Part shown: positions 10,201 through 17,711 of the stretch, in pieces
Layout: the number at the start of each line of letters is the position of its first letter
Position numbering within the stretch: position 1 is the first letter of the stretch
NCBI RefSeq assembly: GCF_026130175.1
Contig: NZ_JAIGNI010000026.1
Coordinates: 1-64,000, forward strand
Direction: 5' to 3'
From: Lyngbya sp. CCAP 1446/10
GTDB lineage: Bacteria > Cyanobacteriota > Cyanobacteriia > Cyanobacteriales > Microcoleaceae
Length of the DNA stretch: 64,000 bases
Translations under genes and position numbers: made by a program
The notes under the pieces: model-generated
What the model was told of the DNA's origin: nothing
The model's input: only the letters and a program-made list of their open reading frames with translations
Databases searched by the model: none

Positions 10201-10527
10201 TTCCCAAGCACATTCTAGAAAAAGACGCTGTTGGGGATCTGCGATTTCAGCTTCTCTGGGTGTAAAGCCGAAAAATGCTGCGTCAAATAGTTCTATGTCT
10301 TCCAGTACGGTGCCTGCTTTGACATATTTGGGGTCATTGAATACGGCTGGGTCTATACCTGTAGATATGAGTTCTTCATCTGTGAAAAAAGATATTGATT
10401 CTACGCCATCTCGCAAGTTTTGCCAAAAATCATCAACATTTTTAGCACCAGGGAAACGCCCCGCCATGCCGACGATAGCGATTTCATCTTTGCCATCAAA
10501 ACGATTTAATTCACTTAAATTATTCAT
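7252..10527 (-). CDS. Type I PKS, KS-AT-(relic KR)-ACP
   Basis: One extension module of about 1091 residues. KS about 12-440, active Cys in TTCSTS (about 185) with both His motifs (HGTGT, NVGHL). AT about 535-830, Ser in GHSIG (about 633); the HAFH motif indicates a malonyl-type AT. ACP with Ser in LGGDS (about 1030); the C-terminal tail ELSDEEVEALL resembles a docking peptide. Between AT and ACP, about residues 909-972 resemble the start of the KR region of the PKS at 27589-32301 (WLVFVDESGAGSQ against WLLFVDERGVGSQ), but the catalytic KR half is missing, so the beta-keto group should stay unreduced. I chose the ATG at 10527. A longer reading to 10611 would translate an intergenic hairpin repeat and is unlikely. 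It lies 61 nt upstream of the terminal NRPS gene. Confidence 0.92.
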   Translation of the reverse strand: MNNLSELNRFDGKDEIAIVGMAGRFPGAKNVDDFWQNLRDGVESISFFTDEELISTGIDPAVFNDPKYVKAGTVLEDIELFDAAFFGFTPREAEIADPQQRLFLECAWEALENSGYNSDTYPGQIGVFAGVTLSSYLFYNLYPNRHLIESVDPFQVLIGNDKDHLCTQTSYKLNLKGPSINVQTTCSTSLVAVHLACQSLLNGESDIALAGGVSIQVPQKTGYRYQEGGINSPDGHCRAFDVNAQGTIFGSGLGIVVLKRLEDAVADGDCIHAVIKGSAINNDGSLKVGYTAPSVEGQREVILEALALAGVESKTISYIEAHGTGTSLGDPIEIAALTQAFRTTTNRNGFCAIASVKTNVGHLNTAAGITGLIKTIQALKHKQIPPSLHFHKPNTQIDFANSPFYVNSTLSEWKTNGNPRRAGVSSFGIGGTNAHVILEETPDLEVSSSSRPWQLLLLSAKTDTALETATANLAKHLQQHPDLNIADVAYTLQVGRRAFEHRQMVVCHDIEDAMNALTNLDTQRVFTHYQKPSHRPIVFMFSGQGAQYVNMGRELYEVEPTFREQIDICSEILKPHLGIDLRSILYPSEAETAEASQQLQQTAITQPAIFVVEYAIAKLWIEWGLHPVALIGHSIGEYVAATLAGIFSLEDALFLVASRGKLMQQLPSGSMLAVPLSEQKIQPFLGEELSLAAINAPSSCVVSGSTAAIEILQNQLNSEAIDCRPLHTSHAFHSEMMQPILEQFALAIKKVKLNPPQIPFISNVTGTWITENEATNPSYWSKHLRQTVRFSAGISELLKQPEAIFLEVGPGRTLSTLTKRHLEPDAKHLVLNSLRHPQEQQSDVDLLLNALGRLWMAGVKIEWSGFSTHELRHRLPLPTYPFERQRYWIDAKVPSLSATNNSITSDQKDRWLVFVDESGAGSQLVNQLEQKEQNVIRIKLGEKFAKLSGGIYTINPQNQDDLDALLAELIPDTKPSQQTDPSPRYLRPSLDNSYVPPTNELEQQIVEMWQEVLGIKQVGIHDNFFELGGDSLIATQLVSRLRSNFPVELPLRDLLLQASTVAKQAETIDQLLLEKIAELSDEEVEALLANR

Positions 10528-10556
10528 CAGAATACTCAACCATTTACTTTTAACTT

Positions 10557-10620
10557 TATTCTCGTTCCCAGGTAGAACCTGGAAACGAGGTGGGGGAGGT
10601 TCAACCTCCAAGGCGTGCTG
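10557..10620. repeat. Intergenic hairpin repeat, CTCGTTCCCAGG type
   Basis: Two consecutive hairpins: CTCGTTCCCAGG / CCTGGAAACGAG, then GGGGAGGTT / AACCTCC. The pattern matches a widespread cyanobacterial intergenic repeat. It fills the gap between the decarboxylase and PKS genes and creates a false upstream extension of the PKS reading frame. Confidence 0.75.
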
Positions 10621-10624
10621 CGAG

Positions 10625-12298
10625 TTATGCTACATTCTCAGCAACTTCTAAAGAATTAGAGTTCAAAATCTCTAAAGCAATCTCCATCTGGTCGTTTAAA
10701 ACTGCATCGATATCATCTTCAGTGGTAAGTGGATTAGCAATCACCGCCCTCAATGCGATCATCGGGATTTCTTTTCCAGAACAAATTGTGCTTTTAGTTG
10801 TCCGCGAAATAAAAGTACGACCTGCTTGGCGCTGGGCTTTTTGAAGTCGTTCGTTAAATCGATCGATCAGTTGATTTTCACTTTCAGTTAACTGATTTTT
10901 AGCCACACTCTCTCTCAATGACTCCGGTATATAACGGTAAATTAACAGGTTAATATCCGGTTCTGCTAACAACTCAAATTCAGCTAGACTGCGGATGCGA
11001 TCGGCCATATATTGAGTTTTCCGAATTCCTTCATCAATCAAAAATTCATATCCTTTCACTCCAATTAAGTTGAGCCCAGCATGAAGGAATAATGCCATTC
11101 CCGGTCGAGAACCTTCCAAAGCGCGTTTACCTAAATCGAAAGAACCTTTACGCATGGTATAACTGGCATTTTTTTCGATCGCTTGTGCCATGATCGGATC
11201 GCGCAAAAACACCATCCCAATACCCATTGGCAAGTACATTTGTTTATGTCCATCAATCGTCACCGAATCAGCACGTTCGATCCCAACAATTTTAGGTCGA
11301 TGCTGTTGGGAAAAGATCAGTGGCCCACCCCAAGCGGCATCGACATGCAAGTGAACGTTCGCTTCTCGCGCAATGTCCGCCATATCGGAAAGAGAATCGA
11401 CTCCACCTGAGTCTGTAGTACCAGCAATGCCCACGATCGCGATAATATGTTTGTTTTGGTTGCGACAATCTGCGACGGCTTGACGAAGCGCACAAATGTC
11501 AATCCGATTGTTGCGATCGCTCTTAATTTTAATCAAACCTCGCGTACCGATACCCAACAAATCGGCGGCTTTTTCAAACGAGTAGTGCATTAAGTCCGAA
11601 CCGATTACTACCGCACCTTTGTAGCCATAATAATCTAAGGCGGCTGTTAAACCTTCCTTTTCTATACCGAGAAAGTCGTCTTTTGGCCCTAAAGAAGTAT
11701 TTCTGGCGCACCAAAGTGCGGTGATATTCGCTGTAGTACCTCCAGAAACCAAAATTCCTAATGTACTCTCGCTGTTTTGAATATGCTGGGCGTAAAAGCG
11801 ATCGCTAAAGTTGTAAATCAGTCGATGAATCATTGCCAAAGCTTGACGTTCATAAGGACTAAAAGCTTTAGCAGTTTCTATTTTTACGGCGTTTTGATTC
11901 ATCGCCGTCATCAGTTTAGCTAGAGGCTGCACGAAATGGGGAAGTGCGGCGGTCATGTGACCGATAAATCGCGGCGATGATGTGTGGATTGAATGGTTAA
12001 TTACGTTGCTGGATAAATATTCCAGGTAGCTTTCAAAATTAGCGGGTTCAATGGGAATTTGAGGATCGCAAAAGTTTTGCGTTAACGCTTGAAAATCAAT
12101 GTCGCTGTTGGTTTTGATGTTGGCTAAAAACTCGCGAGTTACAGCGTTAATTTGCATCTCGATCGTTTTTTCTAGAGAGGCAGTGTGAGTGGATGGAGCA
12201 AAAAGTTCGATTGTTTTTTGTTCAATAGTATATTGGCTCGTATTGTCGGGGTTAAAGGAGGTTTTGATTTTCAGCATTTCTTGTTGGTTTAACATCAT
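10625..12298 (-). CDS. PLP-dependent decarboxylase, probable L-aspartate 1-decarboxylase (beta-alanine supply)
   Basis: A 557-residue group II PLP decarboxylase. The PLP-binding Lys is in TIDGHKQMYLP, with the preceding Asp in HVDAAWGGP; SGGTTANITA binds the cofactor phosphate. The N-terminal part HTSSPRFIGHMTAALPHF and the overall length resemble PanP, the aspartate 1-decarboxylase that makes beta-alanine in Vibrio and relatives. The gene lies within an operon whose three NRPS A domains have beta-alanine-like pockets, which supports aspartate as substrate. Glutamate or 2,4-diaminobutyrate decarboxylation remain alternatives, because group II substrate calls from sequence are uncertain. The start ATGATG at 12298 is preceded by TAGGAAAAA. 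It ends just before a hairpin repeat. Confidence 0.85.
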   Translation of the reverse strand: MMLNQQEMLKIKTSFNPDNTSQYTIEQKTIELFAPSTHTASLEKTIEMQINAVTREFLANIKTNSDIDFQALTQNFCDPQIPIEPANFESYLEYLSSNVINHSIHTSSPRFIGHMTAALPHFVQPLAKLMTAMNQNAVKIETAKAFSPYERQALAMIHRLIYNFSDRFYAQHIQNSESTLGILVSGGTTANITALWCARNTSLGPKDDFLGIEKEGLTAALDYYGYKGAVVIGSDLMHYSFEKAADLLGIGTRGLIKIKSDRNNRIDICALRQAVADCRNQNKHIIAIVGIAGTTDSGGVDSLSDMADIAREANVHLHVDAAWGGPLIFSQQHRPKIVGIERADSVTIDGHKQMYLPMGIGMVFLRDPIMAQAIEKNASYTMRKGSFDLGKRALEGSRPGMALFLHAGLNLIGVKGYEFLIDEGIRKTQYMADRIRSLAEFELLAEPDINLLIYRYIPESLRESVAKNQLTESENQLIDRFNERLQKAQRQAGRTFISRTTKSTICSGKEIPMIALRAVIANPLTTEDDIDAVLNDQMEIALEILNSNSLEVAENVA

Positions 12299-12355
12299 TT
12301 TTTCCTACTTAATTGGGTTGAAAGATATTGGAAATCCGCCATCTAAAATTAGCTG

Positions 12356-15300
12356 TTAAGGCTGCTCTCTTCTTTGTCTTGCCGCTCGATGTTCTTGTCT
12401 GACTTGTCGGCGGCGGTTGATGGAATCTGTCGGGGTTATTGATGGTTGAGAATGATTTGCATACGATCGCTGCTTGTTTTCCTCCTGAATTAAATATTCA
12501 GCTAAGTAGCCGATGGTTGGATATTGAAACATTCCAACTAAAGAAAACTCTCGCTGAAATATTTTTTGCAGTTGGCTGTGAACGCGAACTAAGAGCAATG
12601 AATCACCACCCAAATCGAAGAAGTTATCGTGAATACCTACTCCCTCTAAATGGAGATATTCTTGCCAAATACCAGCAATGCTTTGTTCTATTTCCGTTCG
12701 GGGTGATTGATAGGCTGCTTCCAATTTGGGACGCGCTTGTTCTGGTGCTGGTAGCGATTGACGATCTACTTTACCATTGGGTAGCAATGGCAGAGTTTCT
12801 AACATCACAAAGGCGGATGGTATCATATAGTTAGGCAGCTTTTCTTGCAGCAGGCGATGAAGTTCGCTGGCTGCGATCGGCTGTTCTGAATCGGATACGA
12901 TATAAGCCACCAATTGCTGATTATCGGGTTCATTTTCCCTAGCTAAAACTATTACTTGTCGTACAGATGGATGTTGAGCTAGTACCGCTTCAATTTCTCC
13001 TAATTCGATTCGGAAACCGCGAATTTTCACTTGGTTATCGATCCGTCCGAGAAATTCCAAATTGCCATCTGGTAAATAGCGAACCAAATCGCCAGTTTTG
13101 TATAGTTTGGTCGATAGTTCAGTATGAATGCTTGCTAATGGATTAGGAATGAATTTCTCAGATGTTAATTCGGGACGATTGAGATAACCTCGCGCCAATC
13201 CTGCGCCACCGACGTACAGTTCACCAGGTACGCCAATGGGAACAGGTTGTAAGTTGCGATCGAGGACGTAGATTTGGGTGTTAGCGATCGCACGACCGAT
13301 CAAAACTTGCGAATTAGCTCGATCTTGCGGACTGCTACTGTAGCAAGTGACATCAGCAGAAACTTCGGAGGAACCGTAAAGATTTAACAGCATACTCTCA
13401 GGTAAAATCTGCCGAAACTGTTGCAATAAATCTACCGAAAGTGTTTCTCCACTCGTTACCCAAAAATTCAAGTTTGGTAGCCGTTTTTGCAAGTCAGCAA
13501 ACGTATCTAAAAGTAATCGCAGCAAAGAAGGAACCAAGACAAGTCGCGTCACTTTATTGTTAGCAAGAGTTTCTACGAACTGGTGAGGGTCTTTGAGAAT
13601 GCGATCGCTGATAATAATCGTCCGTATTCCTTGCAGTAAGGGCCCGAAAATCTCCCACACAGAATCTACAAAGTTTAACGATGTTTTCTGACAGCAAACA
13701 TCTTCTCCTTTAAAAGGATAAGTTTGCCACATCCAATGAAAACGATTGATAGCGCCTCTATGCAAACCTAAAACTCCTTTAGGTTTCCCCGTCGAACCAG
13801 AGGTATAAATGACATAAGCCACATTATCAATTGTAGAATGACTGACAGGATTTTCTCGGTTTTCTTGCTGAATAATTTCCCAATCAGTATCCAAGCAGAT
13901 GACAGTCATTTTGGCAAAGTTTTTAACTAATGACGAATGAGTAATCACCACCGACAAGTGAGTATCCGACAACATGAAATCCAGTCGTTCTTGGGGATAA
14001 TTTGGATCGAGGGGAAGATAAGCACCGCCTGCTTTGAGGATACCCAAAATTGCGACGATCGGATCGAGCGATCGCTCTAAACAAATCCCCACCATTACTT
14101 CTGACTTTACCCCCAACTTTTGCAGGTGATGCGCTAGTTGATTAGCCTTAGTATTGAGTTCCCGATAAGTTAAATTATGGTCTCCAAACATCACCGCTAC
14201 AGCATCCGGCGTGCGTTCCACTTGTGCTTCAAAAAGTTCGTGAATGCAGTGATGCTGATAGTCAGTTTGAGTATCATTCCATTCCACCAACAACTGTTTT
14301 AGTTCGCCTGATTTCAGTAAAGGTAAATCCCAAACTCGCTGTTCTGGATTAGCAATAATGCTTTCTAGCAAAGTTTGCCAATGTTTCATCCACCGTTCAA
14401 TAGTTTGCGAGTCAAATAAGTCGGTGTTGTATTCACAATCGACTACAAATTCGTCATTTTGTTGGTGAATATCCAGAAAAATATCCGAGATGGAAGAATT
14501 GGTGGGATTTCTGACAAACTCGAATTTCCGGCTAAAAGACTCTGAGGTAGCCAGAGGTCTGTCCAAATTAAACAGTATTGTTACTAAAGGTGGACGACTG
14601 GTATCTCTTGGCAGGTTTAATTTCTTAACCAACCTAATAAACGGATAAATTTGATGATCATAAGCATCGGATAACACCTGTTTTATTGAACTTAAATATT
14701 CTGTGAATGTTGGGTTTTCTACAAGTTGGCTGCGGATTGGCAATAAGTTCACATAGTGACCGACAAGAGATTCACCTTCAACAGATAATTGTCCGGCTGA
14801 AGGGATACCAATAACGATATCGTCCTGACCTGTTAATCGGTGAAGTAACGCAAAAAAACCAGCCAAAACTGTTGTAAATAAGGTGCTTTTAAACTTGATG
14901 CTTTCGTGTTTCAAAGCGCCATAAACAGTTTTATCCAGCGTGAAAGTTTGTCGAGTACCGACGTAGCGATTAACTGATGGTCGAGGACGATCGCTTGGCA
15001 ATTCTAACACCGGAACGGAACTGGAAAATTGCTGCAACCAATAAGCCTCAGCTTTTGCCATTTCTGGACTTTCCTGCTGGCTTGCTTCCCACTGAACGTA
15101 TTCGCTTAACTGCATTGGTTGTGGGAGTTGATGCGCGATCGCTTGACATTCGGCTGTGTAAATTGCCGTTAGTTCTTGTTGCAAAACTCCCAAAGACCAA
15201 CCATCAGCAATAATGTGATGAACTGTAAGAACTAAAAGATGATGTTGTTCTTCTAATTTGACGATTTTGGTTCGGAATAAATTCCCAGTTTCAAGATTGA

Positions 15301-17623
15301 AAGTTTGTCGTGCTTCTGTTGCTAAGTATTCCTCTAAATGTGTGGCGCGATCGCTATTATCTAAAGTCGAGAAATCCACTACCGGAATGTTGATAGTCAG
15401 AGTCGAATTAATTTGTTGATAATCTCCTGACGGACTAAACGTCGATCGCAATGCTTCGTGGCGATCGACTACTTCTTGAATGGCCTTACGTGCTGCTGTC
15501 AAATTGAACAAGCCGCGCAGATGAATTGTCGTTGATTGGTTATAGGCGCGGGAGACGTTTTCTCCCATTTGTGCCATTACCCACAGTTCTTTCTGCGCTT
15601 CTGTCAGGGGGATTAAAGACTGGCGATTGGCGATCGGCGATCGGGAAGATTTTTCCCCATTACCCACTCCCGACTCCCCTGGTAAAAATCCACCTTCTTG
15701 CATTTCGCTGATACTTTCCTTGACTGCTTGAATCATGCGCTCGATATCTTCATCGGTATGAGCGGTAGATAAGAAAAGTCTGCGATTTTCTAAAGCAAAG
15801 ATTCCCTTTTCTAGCAGGTGATAGAAAAACAAATCCATCCAATTGAGAGTGGGAGAATAAGCAAATCGGAAGAGAGAACCAAAATGAACTACCTGAATTG
15901 GTAACTGTTTTTGCTCGAAGTAAGTATTGAGCGTGTTGGCTAATTTTATGGTTTTGGCAGTTAACTCTTCTTGCAGTTTTGCGCCGCTATTCTTAATGTG
16001 GGTGAGTGCAGCCAAAGTAGTAGCCATCACGAGAGGATGCTTGAAAAAAGTACCTGCAAAGTGAGTAATTTCGACTTCAGGATAAGACGCATCTCCATAA
16101 CTCCAAAATCCACCATCTAATACGTCCATAAAAGCAGCCTTACCAGCAATTACTCCGATCGGCAAACCACCACCAATTGCTTTACCGTAAGTTGTGATAT
16201 CGGCTCGAATATTCCACAATGCTTGCATCCCGCCGGGGTGCATCCGAAATCCGGTAATCACTTCATCGAAAATTAAAGTAATTCCCGTTTCTTGAGTTAA
16301 TTTTCTCAATTCTTGCAAGAATTCTTTAGGTTGCAAATCTGGTTTGGCGCTTTGGATTGGCTCCACTAAAACAGCCGCTAATTCACTGGCGTGAGCTCTG
16401 ATAATATCTAGCGATTTGGGATTTCCGTAATCGAGAACTATAACTTGTTCTACTTTATGCTGCGGAATACCAGCAGCGATCGCGATCGAACGTAACTTTC
16501 CCTCTTCACTCGGTACTCCGGCTACCAAAACTTCATCCAAAGTTCCGTGATAGGAACCTGCAAAAAAAGCAATCTTTTCGCGCCCTGTAATGGCGCGAGC
16601 GATGCGAATTGCTCCCATTACCGCTTCGCTGCCATCATTACAAAAAGAAGCCCTTTCTTGACCTGTCAATTCGCAAACTAACTGAGCAGCTTTACCTGCC
16701 AAAGCTGATTGTGGGCCATGTTGTATTCCTTGGTGAACCTGGTCTTGAATTGCATCAATAATAAAAGATGGAGAATGACCGAATAAAAGTGCGCCAAATC
16801 CCATTGACATATCTATATATTCATTACCATCAATATCCCAAATTCTCGCACCAGAACTTCTTTGGGGATAGATGGGATATACCATTTCTTTGATTGAAGG
16901 ACGAAATCCCATTACCGATCTGGGATTAGCATGATGAACGCGATCGTTTTGCGTCAAGTTTTTCGATGCTTGAGTGCGTTCGATCACCCGTGCGATTAAT
17001 GCGTCTAAATGTTCTTGTTGGCGTGGAGTTAAATTGGCGGAACTGGGGAATTTTTGGATTTTGGATTTTGGATTTTGGATGGGAATTTCTCCCTGGCGTT
17101 CCTGTGCGATCGTTGCGGTAGGTATGCGTGTAGATTGTTTCTGCTTTGGTGAAATATTTTCGCGCAGAAATTCCAGTTGTTTGGACATCACCTCAAGCTG
17201 CTGCGCCATCAAACGTTTGATCGCTGTATTATCGGTTTGTCGATCGAGATGATTTTCTAACAATAGCGATGCTTTTTTCTTTGGTTTTGAGTTATTTGTT
17301 TCGGACCGATCGGGCGTTAATGTTGGCTCGATCGGCGGGATTTGCTGAGATATGTAAACGGCTAATTCGTTAATTGTAGAGCTATTTTCAATTAATAATT
17401 TTAAAGAAATATTGAGACCAAATGCTTTTTTAATTGCGCCATTTATTTGGAGTAATTGCACGGACTCAAAACCGAGTTCAAGAAAATTAGTCTTATCGTC
17501 TATTTCAGAGGAGCTTACTCCCATTGCTTTACCGACAATTTCTTTTAATACTGACAGGATTTTGTCAGTCTGCGAGGGATGTATTGATGAATTCAGTTTT
17601 TGGTTTAGTTGGGAGTCAGACAT
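12356..17623 (-). CDS. Hybrid ACP-aminotransferase-C-A-PCP megasynthase
   Basis: This 1755-residue protein completes the PKS module begun by the preceding KS-AT protein and adds an NRPS module. Domains: ACP about 25-97 (Ser53 in LGFES); a helical linker LMAQQLEVMSKQLEFL about 138; class III (GSA-type) aminotransferase about 200-645 with PLP Lys in TYGKAIGGG (about 479); condensation from about 671 with HHIIADG (about 804); adenylation about 1130-1640; PCP with Ser in LGGDS (about 1673). The A pocket reads V-D-W-V-V-S-L-A-D-K, one change from the beta-alanine code as I recall it. The aminotransferase should turn a beta-ketoacyl-ACP into a beta-aminoacyl-ACP, as the AMT domains of mycosubtilin and microcystin synthases do. 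Two linkers are partly encoded by short tandem repeats. The Arg-rich C terminus may be a docking tail. AAGGAAATTACA precedes the ATG. Confidence 0.93.
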   Translation of the reverse strand: MSDSQLNQKLNSSIHPSQTDKILSVLKEIVGKAMGVSSSEIDDKTNFLELGFESVQLLQINGAIKKAFGLNISLKLLIENSSTINELAVYISQQIPPIEPTLTPDRSETNNSKPKKKASLLLENHLDRQTDNTAIKRLMAQQLEVMSKQLEFLRENISPKQKQSTRIPTATIAQERQGEIPIQNPKSKIQKFPSSANLTPRQQEHLDALIARVIERTQASKNLTQNDRVHHANPRSVMGFRPSIKEMVYPIYPQRSSGARIWDIDGNEYIDMSMGFGALLFGHSPSFIIDAIQDQVHQGIQHGPQSALAGKAAQLVCELTGQERASFCNDGSEAVMGAIRIARAITGREKIAFFAGSYHGTLDEVLVAGVPSEEGKLRSIAIAAGIPQHKVEQVIVLDYGNPKSLDIIRAHASELAAVLVEPIQSAKPDLQPKEFLQELRKLTQETGITLIFDEVITGFRMHPGGMQALWNIRADITTYGKAIGGGLPIGVIAGKAAFMDVLDGGFWSYGDASYPEVEITHFAGTFFKHPLVMATTLAALTHIKNSGAKLQEELTAKTIKLANTLNTYFEQKQLPIQVVHFGSLFRFAYSPTLNWMDLFFYHLLEKGIFALENRRLFLSTAHTDEDIERMIQAVKESISEMQEGGFLPGESGVGNGEKSSRSPIANRQSLIPLTEAQKELWVMAQMGENVSRAYNQSTTIHLRGLFNLTAARKAIQEVVDRHEALRSTFSPSGDYQQINSTLTINIPVVDFSTLDNSDRATHLEEYLATEARQTFNLETGNLFRTKIVKLEEQHHLLVLTVHHIIADGWSLGVLQQELTAIYTAECQAIAHQLPQPMQLSEYVQWEASQQESPEMAKAEAYWLQQFSSSVPVLELPSDRPRPSVNRYVGTRQTFTLDKTVYGALKHESIKFKSTLFTTVLAGFFALLHRLTGQDDIVIGIPSAGQLSVEGESLVGHYVNLLPIRSQLVENPTFTEYLSSIKQVLSDAYDHQIYPFIRLVKKLNLPRDTSRPPLVTILFNLDRPLATSESFSRKFEFVRNPTNSSISDIFLDIHQQNDEFVVDCEYNTDLFDSQTIERWMKHWQTLLESIIANPEQRVWDLPLLKSGELKQLLVEWNDTQTDYQHHCIHELFEAQVERTPDAVAVMFGDHNLTYRELNTKANQLAHHLQKLGVKSEVMVGICLERSLDPIVAILGILKAGGAYLPLDPNYPQERLDFMLSDTHLSVVITHSSLVKNFAKMTVICLDTDWEIIQQENRENPVSHSTIDNVAYVIYTSGSTGKPKGVLGLHRGAINRFHWMWQTYPFKGEDVCCQKTSLNFVDSVWEIFGPLLQGIRTIIISDRILKDPHQFVETLANNKVTRLVLVPSLLRLLLDTFADLQKRLPNLNFWVTSGETLSVDLLQQFRQILPESMLLNLYGSSEVSADVTCYSSSPQDRANSQVLIGRAIANTQIYVLDRNLQPVPIGVPGELYVGGAGLARGYLNRPELTSEKFIPNPLASIHTELSTKLYKTGDLVRYLPDGNLEFLGRIDNQVKIRGFRIELGEIEAVLAQHPSVRQVIVLARENEPDNQQLVAYIVSDSEQPIAASELHRLLQEKLPNYMIPSAFVMLETLPLLPNGKVDRQSLPAPEQARPKLEAAYQSPRTEIEQSIAGIWQEYLHLEGVGIHDNFFDLGGDSLLLVRVHSQLQKIFQREFSLVGMFQYPTIGYLAEYLIQEENKQRSYANHSQPSITPTDSINRRRQVRQEHRAARQRREQP
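17051..17081. repeat. Heptamer repeat TTTTGGA inside the megasynthase gene
   Basis: Four or more consecutive TTTTGGA units in the coding sequence, read in frame on the minus strand as IQNPKSKIQK. They fall in the linker between the helical segment and the aminotransferase domain, so they lengthen the linker without hitting a catalytic domain. The same unit is found at 22051-22083. Confidence 0.85.
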
Positions 17624-17635
17624 TGTAATTTCCTT

Positions 17636-17700
17636 AATTATTAGTCATTAGTCAGCCGTCATTAGTCATTAGTTATTGGTCATTAGTCATTGGTCAGATG
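17636..17700. repeat. Heptamer tandem repeat (GTCATTA type) between PKS and NRPS genes
   Basis: About eight degenerate 7-bp units of the form GTCATTA/GTCATTG fill the 88-nt gap between the KS-AT gene and the downstream megasynthase gene. A shorter related stretch lies at 27531-27556. This is a typical cyanobacterial short tandemly repeated sequence; no function is apparent. Confidence 0.85.
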
Positions 17701-17711
17701 AACGATAAAAG

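Noticed and set aside
10528-10611. N-terminal extension of the PKS (MEVEPPPPRFQVLPGNE)
   Set aside because: This stretch is a translated intergenic hairpin repeat; KS homology and a normal start begin at 10527.
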